NCBI RefSeq assembly: GCF_011745145.1
Contig: NZ_CP050191.1
Location: 4,942,225 to 5,006,224 of the forward strand
Source of the DNA: Mycobacterium sp. DL440
GTDB lineage: Bacteria; Actinomycetota; Actinomycetes; Mycobacteriales; Mycobacteriaceae
Direction of reading: 5' to 3'
Length of the DNA stretch: 64,000 nt
The translations under genes and the position numbers were made by a program. Below are positions 56,160 to 63,954 of the stretch, piece after piece; within the stretch, counting starts at the first letter, position 1, and the number at the start of each line of letters is the position of its first letter. Below the pieces are notes generated by a model. It ran no database searches. It worked only from the letters and a program-made list of their open reading frames with translations, and had not been told where the DNA came from.

Positions 56160-57052
56160 ACGCGCCAGATGTGGGACATCTTCTCCAACAAAGAGAATCC
56201 AGCTATCGAAAAGGGATAGGAACCCTAGCGAGCTCGGCGGACAACGGCTAGGGTCCCTCTAGATCAGCGAAGGGCGGAAGCCCGCAATCGTCGCGTCGAC
56301 ATGCCGGCCATGAGCCCGGTCGACGGGCTGCGATGCGGTGGGCGACACCTTCGACCGTAGTTGGGGTAAGCCGCATAAGCGGCAGGTATCGGGCGGTGTG
56401 TCGAAAGGTCGCCATGTCCGCAGGCGCAGGCGTCAGCGTCATAGCAGGATCGGCGAGATCGGCGACCCAATACGAGCTTCAGGTAGCCGGGACGACCCGC
56501 CGCAACCGTCACTGTTGGCGCATTTGTACCGTCGATTGTCCGGCGACGGCGGAAACCACCGTCCGCTTCCGCCCGGCAACCGCCTTCCAGAATCGGGTCC
56601 AGAATCCGTCCAGGCCCGTCTGGCTATCGCGCGCGAGGGGGTTGACGGGCATTCCACCGCCCAACCTGTAACGTGTTCCACGTCGTCCGACAACGGCGTC
56701 GCGCGCAATCCGACGCGACCCCGGACCTAGACTCTAGCAAATATTCGTTTCCGCTAGTCACGGCACCGCTTCGGTTGCCGGCCAAGAATTTGATCATGAT
56801 CGAGTACCCCTGTGCTCGCAGCTCATCGCGTCCAATGCAACGCAGCCGTCACCTTTTGCATTGTCAGACGGCACAATCCCGCCGTACCCCTACGGCGAAG
56901 ACCCCGGTATCCGCACCAGAGGCAGCCGAAACGCAAAGCCCGTTTAACTTTTGTGGCGTTTGCACTTGGTTGTCGTCACAACACTCGCTACGATGGTCAG
57001 CAAATACGCCGCCTAATTCGTACCGCTCGTGAAGCATGTGGAGGTCAAATCG
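56160..57052. other. 893-bp intergenic region upstream of espR
   Basis: No convincing gene: the open frames here are short, Arg/Pro/Ser-rich and lack ribosome-binding sites. A hairpin formed by AACCCTAGC (56221-56229) and GCTAGGGT (56247-56254) may end Rv3847 transcription. From about 56720 to 57000 the DNA is more AT-rich than its surroundings and ends in the espR promoter. M. tuberculosis has Rv3848, a membrane-protein gene, between Rv3847 and espR; it is not here. EspR is known to bind AT-rich DNA and its own promoter, so this region could be a regulatory platform. Confidence 0.55.
56966..56994 (+). promoter_or_regulatory. Candidate promoter of espR
   Basis: TTGGTT (56966-56971) and TACGAT (56989-56994) are spaced by 17 bases, a good housekeeping-sigma arrangement. 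Transcription would begin about 57001, giving a leader of about 50 bases with GGAGG at 57040-57044, 8 bases before the espR ATG. Confidence 0.55.
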
Positions 57053-57451
57053 ATGAGCAAGACGTTCGCCGCCCGCCTAAACCGCCTGTTCGATACGGTT
57101 TATCCGCCTGGGCGCGGACCCCATACGTCTGCCGAGGTGATCGCCGCACTCAAGTCCGAGGGCGTCACCATGTCGGCCCCGTACCTGTCGCAACTCCGTT
57201 CGGGCAACCGGACCAACCCGTCGGTGGCTACCATGGCCGCCCTTGCCAACTTCTTTCGGATCAAGCCGGCTTACTTCACCGACGACGAGTACTACGAGAA
57301 GCTCGACAAGGAGCTGACCTGGCTGGCCAGCATGCGTGACGAAGGGATCCGCCGGATCGCTGCCCGCACCGTCGGGCTGTCCAACGAAGCTCAGCAAGAT
57401 CTGGTGCAGAAGGTAGATGAACTGCGCCGCCGGGAACATCTCGACGGCTGA
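57053..57451 (+). CDS. espR: EspR, nucleoid-associated HTH regulator
   Basis: A 132-residue protein, exactly the length of M. tuberculosis EspR (Rv3849). It is an atypical XRE-type helix-turn-helix protein that dimerises through its C-terminal helices, binds many AT-rich sites and activates espACD for ESX-1 secretion in M. tuberculosis. The HTH includes TSAEVIAALKSEGVTMSAPYLSQLRSGNRTNPS, followed by TMAALANFFRIKPAYFTDDEYY. The C-terminal dimer region is LVQKVDELRRREHLDG. The ATG at 57053 has GGAGG 8 bases upstream. Here it is preceded by a long non-coding region and is convergent with a membrane protein plus ImmA/IrrE-type peptidase pair. Confidence 0.95.
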   Translation: MSKTFAARLNRLFDTVYPPGRGPHTSAEVIAALKSEGVTMSAPYLSQLRSGNRTNPSVATMAALANFFRIKPAYFTDDEYYEKLDKELTWLASMRDEGIRRIAARTVGLSNEAQQDLVQKVDELRRREHLDG

Positions 57452-57479
57452 TCCGTCGGTTCGGCTGGCACTTTCGCGC

Positions 57480-57538
57480 AGCTGAAACCCACGTCAGTGG
57501 GGATCACTCGGTGGATCCCACTCGCGCGGGTTTCAGCT
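57480..57538. terminator. Long inverted repeat between espR and the convergent membrane gene
   Basis: AGCTGAAACCC (57480-57490) and GGGTTTCAGCT (57528-57538) are perfect reverse complements. Inside them AGTGGGGATCAC and GGTGGATCCCACT nearly pair, giving an extended cruciform of about 59 bases. The right arm overlaps the stop codon of the minus-strand gene at 57533. It is well placed as a bidirectional terminator for both convergent genes. Confidence 0.7.
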
Positions 57539-58675
57539 ACGCGACGTCGTGCGGTCCAATTCCCGGTACTGCTCGGCAATCGCCAGAATCCATTCCCGGT
57601 CGGAATACGATTCGGGCTGGCTCAACCACGCCAGCCCCGGGAACGCCGAATCCTTGTCGCTCTCCCGGGTGTCGTAGATCCACTCGGCGATGGCCTCGGC
57701 CTGATCTCGCGGTGGCACCTGAGGTCGCTCGGTATCCCCCAATTGTGTTGTGCCGCTTGATTCTCCCGACCCGCTTGATCCACGCGGCCCGGCGGTTTCG
57801 TGCTGCCGCGCGTCGGCGGCGGTGGCCTCCAGGTAGAGCGCATCGGAGATCAGCGACATCCGTTCGGCTACGCGGAACACCAACGGTCCGCGCGGACGCA
57901 CCCCGATGCCCACGTCGGGCTGACGCTGGGCCAATTCGCTCAGAAGCGGTTTGATGGTCCGTAATTCGTGGCGTGCGCCGAACCAGTCTTCGACACTCGG
58001 CAGCAGCGATCCGGCGGCGACAACGACCATCGCACACCCGAGGAGGGTGGCCGCAGCGCCGACACCGACGGGTTCGGTCCGCCCCGCCGCCCTGAGCAGG
58101 ACGAAGCCACTGGAAGCCACGATCAGCACCATGCCGATGGTGAACAGGAACAGCGCCCGCCCGCGCCGGCTGCGGTTCGAGTAGCGCAGACCGGCCCAGA
58201 CCACCAGGGTGAGCGCCAAAAACACGTAGAGCAGTGGCAGCAGCCACGAGGCTCCGTGCGATCCGAGGTCCCGCCTCAGATACTCGGCGGGGGACATCTC
58301 CGGTTGCCGACCGGCGCGGAAGAAGATCAGCAGGCTGATGATGACGACGGCGCCGGCGATGCCGTACTGGATCAGCGCGATACGACGGGTGAGCGTGGCC
58401 GAATGGCCCGAGGACGCGGTCGTGATCATGACGCAACTGCCTGCCGCACAGGCGATCAGCGCGACCTGGCTCAGGCCGGCCGCGATGTTGGGCCAGTGCA
58501 CCACCGTGTCGATCAGCAGGGCGAGCGGCTCCCAGTTCAGCGCGGCTACGACGCCGAGGCTGCCCAACGACAGGATCATCGCGGAGCTCACCAGGGATTG
58601 TTTGTTGACCAGAGCCCAACCGATGCGCAGGCCAGTAGCCAGGCCGAGCAGGCCTGCGATCACCCAGACGATCAA
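57533..58675 (-). CDS. MAB_1171c-type multi-pass membrane protein
   Basis: A 380-residue protein. The first 240 or so residues form about seven membrane helices (IVWVIAGLLGLATGL, LVSSAMILSLGSLGVVAAL, IALIQYGIAGAVVIISLLIF, WLLPLLYVFLALTLVVWAGL and others). A cytosolic domain follows (FGARHELRTIKPLLSELAQR ... RVAERMSLISDALYLEATAA) and ends LAIAEQYRELDRTT. I match it to the MAB_1171c-like family by topology and by the conserved cytosolic segment; the label putative transporter is not backed by function. The probable start is TTG 58675, overlapping the stop of the ImmA/IrrE-type gene (TTGA); frames further upstream are shadows. Coupling indicates a joint function with the peptidase. A signal-sensing role is as likely as transport. 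Confidence 0.75.
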   Translation of the reverse strand: MIVWVIAGLLGLATGLRIGWALVNKQSLVSSAMILSLGSLGVVAALNWEPLALLIDTVVHWPNIAAGLSQVALIACAAGSCVMITTASSGHSATLTRRIALIQYGIAGAVVIISLLIFFRAGRQPEMSPAEYLRRDLGSHGASWLLPLLYVFLALTLVVWAGLRYSNRSRRGRALFLFTIGMVLIVASSGFVLLRAAGRTEPVGVGAAATLLGCAMVVVAAGSLLPSVEDWFGARHELRTIKPLLSELAQRQPDVGIGVRPRGPLVFRVAERMSLISDALYLEATAADARQHETAGPRGSSGSGESSGTTQLGDTERPQVPPRDQAEAIAEWIYDTRESDKDSAFPGLAWLSQPESYSDREWILAIAEQYRELDRTTSRS

Positions 58676-59163
58676 CCAAACGCCTCTCCGAGGCGAACCT
58701 GCACGATCGATGACCGGTCGGACGGCAACCGGCCGAGGCGGTAGAGCAGAAGCGCGGCAAAGTCCTCGGCCTCCTGCTCGATGTCCTCTCCGTTGGGGCC
58801 CATGCAGCCGGTCCGCTGGTTGAGCATGTAACTGATCAGATCCGAGGTGGCCACCTCGGCGGAGGCCGCGGCAGCGTCGACGATCGATATGCCTTCGTGG
58901 CCCAGGACCAGGTGCCCGAGTTCGTGAGCCAGGGTGCGGTCCCAGGCCGGCAGACCCTGCTGGATGAGGAACACATCGCGGTCGGTGTACTGCCGCCACT
59001 GCCCGCAGACACCGGTCGGAAGCTCGGCCGTGGTCAACTCGATCGGCCTGCCGCGGTCCTCGGCCACCGCGTCGACCAGGCGGGTCAATGTGACTTCACC
59101 CCGTCGCGGGGCGAGGTCGAGAACCTCGTTGACAGCGCGCGTGACGCTTCGACTGGCGGACAT
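58672..59163 (-). CDS. ImmA/IrrE-type zinc metallopeptidase
   Basis: A 163-residue protein from ATG 59163 (SASRSVTRAVNEVLDLAP). The zinc-peptidase motif is HELGHLVLGHE with His80, Glu81 and His84. The preceding DRDVFLIQQGLPAWDRTLA is the usual strand-helix lead-in, and EDIEQEAEDFAALLLYRLG gives the third-ligand helix typical of COG2856. Founders of the family, ImmA of ICEBs1 and IrrE/PprI of Deinococcus, cleave XRE-type repressors (ImmR, DdrO) in response to a signal. Here the only XRE-type protein nearby is EspR. It is translationally coupled to the multi-pass membrane gene. AATCC-N8-GGATT at 59201-59218 is an inverted repeat in its promoter region. Confidence 0.85.
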   Translation of the reverse strand: MSASRSVTRAVNEVLDLAPRRGEVTLTRLVDAVAEDRGRPIELTTAELPTGVCGQWRQYTDRDVFLIQQGLPAWDRTLAHELGHLVLGHEGISIVDAAAASAEVATSDLISYMLNQRTGCMGPNGEDIEQEAEDFAALLLYRLGRLPSDRSSIVQVRLGEAFG

Positions 59164-59200
59164 GTTCCCCCTTCCCACCCTTTCGTAGCACGCCCGGATA

Positions 59201-59218
59201 AATCCTCTTACCTGGATT
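59201..59218. promoter_or_regulatory. Inverted repeat upstream of the ImmA/IrrE-type gene
   Basis: AATCC and GGATT are separated by eight bases, 38 bases before the peptidase ATG, in a stretch that also reads GGATAAATCC. This is operator-like for an HTH dimer, but the arms are short and the call is tentative. Confidence 0.35.
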
Positions 59219-59232
59219 CTTCCAAGTCGTAC

Positions 59233-60405
59233 CTAACTCATGAACCGACTGGCATCGATTCGGACCGTCCGGCCGGCTTTGGCCTGCCGGTAACCCACGA
59301 GTCCGCCAAGGCCGGTCAGGGCCATCATCCCGGTCACCCCCGGCAGCGCCACCGCCGCGAGTTCGCTGGTGCTCGCGGTGCGAAGGTAGTCCGCGTACCC
59401 GGCCCGGAAAGCCACCGGCATCGCTGCGTCCAAGCCGACGGCGGCGGGAGGCCGCGACTCGGTGCGCATCTTGGTGTTGGGTTGCGCTTCAGGCCCCGAC
59501 CGTGGCCCGGACTGCGGCCCGTGGTCATTGCCCGGAGCGCCCAACGGCAGCGCGAGCGGCGGCACGATGACCGGCAGGGCGATGACCGGAACGGCGATCG
59601 GCGGCAGCCCGGCCGCGGCGGCCAGGCCGGGCGGGGGTGGCACGGCCACGTCGGGAGCCTGTGCCTGCGCTGCCGGCATCAGCATGTCCGGGGGTCGCGG
59701 GTAGTTGAACGGCGCCGGGACACCGCCTCCCCCGCCACCACCGCCGGCGGCACCGCCGATGAGGGTCGTGGTGGTTTCGGTGGTCTCCGTCGTTCCAGAG
59801 GTCGTCTCCGAAGTCGACTTGGTGGTCTCGGTCGTCTCGGAGGTCTTTGTGGTCGATTCGGTCGTCTTGGTGGTCGACTCCGTGGTCGACGTCACGTCAG
59901 TCGTCGATGGCGTCGTGGGTGTCTCGGTCTCCGACGGCTGCGAGGTGGGTGGCGTCTCAGTCTCGGTATCCGTCTTGGTCGGGGTCGGCGATTTGGTGTC
60001 GGTGCCGGTTTGCGGAGGTGTCTGCGAGCCGGACGGTTGCGCGGTGTCCGTCGGTTCTCCGGTTCCCGAAGGTTTGCCGGTTGTCCTGGTGGGGCGGCCC
60101 GTGGTCCTGGTCGGCTTGCCGGTGGTCCGAGTGCCACTGTGGGACGTACGCGTGCCCATGGACCCGGTGCCGCCGTCATTTTCGCCCTGGTTGTCGCCGT
60201 CGTGGGAATGGCCTTGGCCGTGGTCCTTGCCGTCATGCCCGTCATGCCCGTCGTGGCCATTGCCGGCGTTGTTCGAGGTTCCCTGGCCGCCATCGGGCCG
60301 ACCCCGATCAGGGTCGGCAAATGCCAATGCCCCTCCGACACCGGCGGTGATCAGGCCCGTTAGCACCAGACCGGTCGAGGCGGCGACGCGCAACCGCGAA
60401 CGCAC
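59233..60405 (-). CDS. Secreted Thr/Pro-rich low-complexity surface protein
   Basis: A 390-residue protein from GTG 60405, preceded by AAGGGTGGTGAG. The signal peptide is RLRVAASTGLVLTGLITAGV ending ALAFA-DP. A Gly/His/Asp-rich segment (GNGHDGHDGHDGKDHGQGHS) leads to a long Thr/Glu/Ser/Pro stalk with TTKSTSETTSGTTETTETTT. A Pro/Leu/Val-rich part (IAVPVIALPVIVPPLALPLG) follows. The C-terminus has LPGVTG, a hydrophobic stretch and a basic tail (YRQAKAGR), resembling a wall-sorting signal, although mycobacteria are not known to use sortases. No enzyme domain is seen. The DNA repeats (59760-59950) should vary in length between strains. Confidence 0.72.
   Translation of the reverse strand: MRSRLRVAASTGLVLTGLITAGVGGALAFADPDRGRPDGGQGTSNNAGNGHDGHDGHDGKDHGQGHSHDGDNQGENDGGTGSMGTRTSHSGTRTTGKPTRTTGRPTRTTGKPSGTGEPTDTAQPSGSQTPPQTGTDTKSPTPTKTDTETETPPTSQPSETETPTTPSTTDVTSTTESTTKTTESTTKTSETTETTKSTSETTSGTTETTETTTTLIGGAAGGGGGGGGVPAPFNYPRPPDMLMPAAQAQAPDVAVPPPPGLAAAAGLPPIAVPVIALPVIVPPLALPLGAPGNDHGPQSGPRSGPEAQPNTKMRTESRPPAAVGLDAAMPVAFRAGYADYLRTASTSELAAVALPGVTGMMALTGLGGLVGYRQAKAGRTVRIDASRFMS
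59760..59950. repeat. Degenerate Thr/Glu-coding repeats
   Basis: On the plus strand the stretch is built of gtcgtctcggaggtc-like units, encoding the TETT/STTE run on the minus strand. Copies differ mainly in third positions. Confidence 0.7.
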
Positions 60406-60617
60406 GTTCTCACCACCCTTTCGCGCACCGCCCAACAGCTTCGATTGATGAATCTGATTCTCGCACAACCGGGCAGTTCAAATTTGCTAGCTGAGTCGAT
60501 TACCCGCGCCCATGGCGGGGAGTCGCGGCGGAGCAAATCCGCCGGACGATACTGTGGGTCTGCAGCAGTTCTGCGGTGACCACGAACACACGACGAATTG
60601 ACCGGGAGGCAACCGGA

Positions 60618-61274
60618 ATGGGCCTGTTCACGCGACGAAAAAGCCGCGCCACCCGCCGCGCCGAAGCCCGCGCCATCAAGGCCAAGGCCAAGCTGGAAGC
60701 CAGGCTCACCGCAAAGAACGACGCCCGTCGCATCAAGTCCGATCAAAAATCTGCGCAACGGGCCCTCAATGCTCAGGTCAAAGCGCAGCGGGACAGTGAC
60801 CGCAATGCCCTCAAAGTGGCCGAAAACGAGTTGAAGGCGGCCCGCGAGGGACGTCTGCTCGCCCCCGCCCGGATTCGCCGCGTACTCACTGTCACACGTT
60901 TGCTGGCGCCGGTGCTCGTGCCGTTGATCTACCGGGCCGCCACGGCCGCCCGGGGCGCCTTGGACGAGCGTCGCGCCGATCGTCTCGGTGTCCCACTGGC
61001 CCAGCTCGGTCAGTTCTCCGGGCACGGCGCCGAGTTGTCCGCACGGATTTCCGGGGCCGAGCAGACCCTGCGACAGGTCGCCGAGAAGAAGCCGAAGGAC
61101 GCCGAGACCAAACAGTTCGTCACGGCGATCAACGAGCGGCTCACCGATCTGGCGGCAGCGGTGACCGCCGCCGAGAACATGCCGACCGCACGTCGCCGCG
61201 GCGCCCATGCAGCGATCGCCGCCCAACTCGACGGCATCGATGCCGATCTGATGGCGCGGCTCGGGTTGGTCTAG
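60618..61274 (+). CDS. DUF6474-type conserved mycobacterial protein (Rv3850)
   Basis: A 218-residue protein from ATG 60618 after GGGAGG, identical in length to Rv3850. The N-terminal 100 residues are highly basic and helical, likely coiled coil (TRRKSRATRRAEARAIKAKA, KVAENELKAAREGRL). A hydrophobic stretch (LLAPVLVPLIYRAATAARGA) follows, then a helical C-terminal domain (LSARISGAEQTLRQVAEKKP, NERLTDLAAAVTAAENMPTA). It could be membrane-associated through the central segment. The function is unknown. It is probably first in a five-gene unit with the membrane protein and the YcnI-CopC-CopD cassette: the next gene starts 9 bases after its stop. Confidence 0.82.
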   Translation: MGLFTRRKSRATRRAEARAIKAKAKLEARLTAKNDARRIKSDQKSAQRALNAQVKAQRDSDRNALKVAENELKAAREGRLLAPARIRRVLTVTRLLAPVLVPLIYRAATAARGALDERRADRLGVPLAQLGQFSGHGAELSARISGAEQTLRQVAEKKPKDAETKQFVTAINERLTDLAAAVTAAENMPTARRRGAHAAIAAQLDGIDADLMARLGLV

Positions 61275-61283
61275 CGCAGTTCC

Positions 61284-61808
61284 ATGACCGTCGCCCGTAC
61301 CGACTCCGCAGCCCCGCTGCGCGGTACGGCCGTCGGCTCACTCACGGCCGCGCTCGCCATCGCCGCTCATGGCATGGCCGGCGGTGCCCTGCCGGGCGGG
61401 GCCGTGGCCGCCCAACTCGTGGTCCTTGCAGTGACGTTGGGAACGCTGGCCGCGACCCTGGCCGGCGCAAACCGCGCCGCGGTGTTGTGGGGCCTGCTGG
61501 GTACCGGCCAGCTGCTGGCGCACGGTTTGTTGGCCACGGCCGGTCACGCACACGGCGCGCAGCCCGGCCTGGCGATGTTCGGCGCGCATGTGGCGGCGGT
61601 ATCGCTCGGCGCGGGTCTGATCGCCTGCGGTGCCCGCTTGTCGGCAGCGGTTTCGCGGGTGGCCCGCGCGGTGGTGAGGACTGGCCGCCCCGCCCCCGGC
61701 GCTGCGGCCCGCGTCGCGATCCGCAGCGCCGATCAGCCGTTGCACTCAGCCCTTCTCCTTGCCGCTTCGGTGTCGCATCGGGGTCCGCCGGTCGGCGTCG
61801 CAGCCTGA
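61284..61808 (+). CDS. Small multi-pass membrane protein of the copper cassette (Rv3851-like position)
   Basis: A 174-residue protein with four hydrophobic segments. Histidines lie within or at the ends of these segments: AIAAHGMAGG, GQLLAHGLLATAGHAHGA and MFGAHVAAVSLG. The C-terminal tail is soluble and basic. Its place, 9 bases after the Rv3850-like gene, matches Rv3851, but the sequence is longer than that 94-residue protein. Being followed by ycnI, copC and copD and having intramembrane histidines, it may take part in copper handling; that is inference. No named family was recognised. Confidence 0.75.
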   Translation: MTVARTDSAAPLRGTAVGSLTAALAIAAHGMAGGALPGGAVAAQLVVLAVTLGTLAATLAGANRAAVLWGLLGTGQLLAHGLLATAGHAHGAQPGLAMFGAHVAAVSLGAGLIACGARLSAAVSRVARAVVRTGRPAPGAAARVAIRSADQPLHSALLLAASVSHRGPPVGVAA

Positions 61809-61845
61809 CCATCCGACCCGATCAACTCCAGAAAGACACCTCCGA

Positions 61846-62532
61846 ATGCAACCCTTCACCGGGGCGTCCTCGCGCGCCCTCCTCACGACCGCGGCGATAG
61901 CCGTCACCGGTCTGCTCACCGCCGCACCGGCCTGGGCGCATGTCCACGTCGATGCCGACAATCCGACTCCGGGGACCACCTCGGTGCTCACCTTCCGGGT
62001 CCCCGGCGAGTCCGATACCGGCGCGCTGACAACACAGTTGACAGTCGACCTACCTGATGTGGCCTCGGCCCGCACCGAGGTGATGCCTGGCTGGACCGTC
62101 AAGCTGGACCGTGACACCTCGGCGGGTACGGTCCGGGCGGTGACGTGGACCGCGGCCCCCGGGGTGGGTATCTCACCCGAGCAGTTCGCCCTGTTCCAGG
62201 TGTCGGTCAAACTTCCCGACGCGGCGACGGCGAGCTTTCCCGCCACCCAGACCTACTCCGACGGCTCGGTGGTCCGCTGGGATCAGCCGCCCCTGCCCGA
62301 CGGCAGCGAGCCCGAGCATCCGGCCCCGCAGTTGACGCTCACCGGCGCACCTCCTCCAGCGGGCCCCACCGAACACGGCACCGAGGTGCCTGCGGCGCCC
62401 AGCCGTGCGCCCTCGCAGGTCGCGCAGCCCGCGGGCACCGTCGACAACTCGGCCCGCTGGCTGGCCGGCGGAGCGTTGATCGTGGCGGCCGGCGCAGTGG
62501 TCGCAAGCCTGCTTAATCGGCGGCGGTCATGA
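61846..62532 (+). CDS. ycnI: YcnI-family (DUF1775) copper-binding protein
   Basis: A 228-residue membrane-anchored extracytoplasmic protein from ATG 61846. The signal peptide (LLTTAAIAVTGLLTAAPAWA) ends just before His, giving a mature N-terminus HVHVDADNPTPG; the first-residue histidine is the copper ligand of this family. The cupredoxin-like DUF1775 domain follows (TVDLPDVASARTEVMPGWTVKL, YSDGSVVRWDQPP). A Pro/Ala linker and a C-terminal membrane helix (LAGGALIVAAGAVVASLL) with a basic end anchor it. YcnI of Bacillus subtilis binds Cu(II) and works with the CopC-CopD-type YcnJ. Its stop overlaps the copC start. Confidence 0.88.
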   Translation: MQPFTGASSRALLTTAAIAVTGLLTAAPAWAHVHVDADNPTPGTTSVLTFRVPGESDTGALTTQLTVDLPDVASARTEVMPGWTVKLDRDTSAGTVRAVTWTAAPGVGISPEQFALFQVSVKLPDAATASFPATQTYSDGSVVRWDQPPLPDGSEPEHPAPQLTLTGAPPPAGPTEHGTEVPAAPSRAPSQVAQPAGTVDNSARWLAGGALIVAAGAVVASLLNRRRS

Positions 62533-63035
62533 GCCGGCCGCTGGCCGCTGCTCTGACGGGGCTGATCCTGGCCTGCTCGGCACTGCTCGGTGCCCCTTCG
62601 GCATCGGCGCATGCGGTCCGGATCGCCGCCGACCCGGCCGAACATTCCGCGTTGAGCAGCTCCCCGCCCAAGGTGAGCGCCACGTTCAACGAGGCACTGC
62701 AGCCCGCCTTCGCCAACATGACGGTCGTCGGGCCGGACAACAACCTGTGGTCCGAGGGCGATCCGTTGGTGGCCGGCGCGGTGCTCAGCGTCGGGGTCCG
62801 TCCGCTCGGCCCGGCCGGTACGTACACGGTCAACTACCGGGTGACCTCGGCCGACGGACACGTGGTGTCGGGTTCCTGGTCGTTCGACCTGACGGTCGCC
62901 GGGTCGGGTACGCCGGGGGCGGCCGCGTCGTCGCCTGCGCAGTCCGACGGTGGCATCGTGGTGTGGCCGTTCGTGTTGGTCGCCGCGGTGCTCATCGGTG
63001 GTGGAGCCTGGTGGGCGGTCCGGCGTCAGCGGTGA
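62529..63035 (+). CDS. copC: CopC-domain copper-binding protein
   Basis: A 168-residue protein starting at ATG 62529 (ATGA overlap with ycnI). The signal peptide ends at SASA-HAVRIAADPAEHSAL, so the mature N-terminal histidine can form a Cu(II) histidine brace with the Asp-Gly-His of SADGHVVSGSWSF. The CopC fold is complete (PPKVSATFNEALQPAFANMT). A C-terminal membrane helix (VVWPFVLVAAVLIGGGAWW) anchors it. It overlaps copD by 4 bases (GTGA), so copper is probably handed directly to the CopD channel. Confidence 0.9.
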   Translation: MSRPLAAALTGLILACSALLGAPSASAHAVRIAADPAEHSALSSSPPKVSATFNEALQPAFANMTVVGPDNNLWSEGDPLVAGAVLSVGVRPLGPAGTYTVNYRVTSADGHVVSGSWSFDLTVAGSGTPGAAASSPAQSDGGIVVWPFVLVAAVLIGGGAWWAVRRQR

Positions 63036-63865
63036 CCGGCGCGTTGATCCGGGCGCTGGCTGACGGCGCCGCCATCGTGACCCTGGGCCTGGCAGCGGTC
63101 CCACTGCTCGAATCCGACCGCTACCGCGCCGAATTGAGCCGCAGGGCCGCGCGACCGCTGGGCTTGGTCGCGGCGATCTGGCTGCTGACCGAGATCGTGC
63201 GGCTGACCGTGGAGGCGGCGCAGACCGCGGGCGTCGGCTTCTGGCAGATCGGCGTCCGCACCCTGACTGACTTCGGCCTCCATACGACTGCGGGCCGTTC
63301 CGGGCTGGTCGGCATCGCGGCCGCGCTGATTGTCGCCGGGGCGGCAATCCTGGCCCCGCGGGGTGCCACCACGACGGTCGCGACGGTCGGTGTCGCCGCG
63401 GTCGGTATGGCGGCCAGGACGCTGGCCGGGCATCTCTCGGAGAGCCCGGTCGGCGGGATTGCCCTGGCGGTGCACGCGCTGGCCGCCGCAGTGTGGTGCG
63501 GGGTGCTGGCCGCGCTGGTGCTCACGGTGACGCACCGGGGTCAGTGGGCCAGGGTGTTGCCCCGTTTTTCACAGTTGTCGCTGTCGTGCGTGGGGGTGCT
63601 GCTGGTCGCCGGCGTGGCCGGGGCAGCGATCAAGTTGGACTCGCCCGCCGAATTGTGGGGCACCGCCTACGGCCGGATCTTGGCGGCGAAAGTGGTCGTG
63701 ACCACGGCCCTGGTGGTGCTGGCCTGGCGAAACCGGTCACAGTGGCTGCCCGCGGCGCGGGCGCACCGCAGCAGCGCCGCGTTGTCGCAGAGCCGCTCGT
63801 CGATGGAATTGGGCATCATGGCTGTGGCGGTCAGCCTTGCCGCGGCTCTGGCCGTCACGGGTTGA
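63032..63865 (+). CDS. copD: CopD-family copper import membrane protein
   Basis: A 277-residue multi-pass membrane protein from GTG 63032, overlapping the copC stop. About eight membrane helices are visible; the CopD domain includes AIWLLTEIVRLTVEAAQTAG, TLAGHLSESPVGGIALAVHALAAAVWCGVLAAL and VVTTALVVLAWRNRSQWLPA. Conserved histidines (AGHLSE and VHALAAAVW) are likely copper ligands. Many actinobacterial CopC-CopD proteins are single fusions; here they are split but coupled. The gene closes the cassette, 89 bases before the next start. Confidence 0.88.
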   Translation: MTGALIRALADGAAIVTLGLAAVPLLESDRYRAELSRRAARPLGLVAAIWLLTEIVRLTVEAAQTAGVGFWQIGVRTLTDFGLHTTAGRSGLVGIAAALIVAGAAILAPRGATTTVATVGVAAVGMAARTLAGHLSESPVGGIALAVHALAAAVWCGVLAALVLTVTHRGQWARVLPRFSQLSLSCVGVLLVAGVAGAAIKLDSPAELWGTAYGRILAAKVVVTTALVVLAWRNRSQWLPAARAHRSSAALSQSRSSMELGIMAVAVSLAAALAVTG

Positions 63866-63954
63866 CCGCTGCGGCGCCTGGCATGATGGGAAACACTGCC
63901 GGCCCTACCCACCGCGCTCGCGCGGAACACCGGATACTGCAAAGGAGCAGCCAG

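Noticed and set aside
56333..56730. 112- and 130-codon plus-strand frames in the region upstream of espR
   Set aside because: They overlap each other in different frames, lack start signals and are Arg/Pro/Ser-rich.
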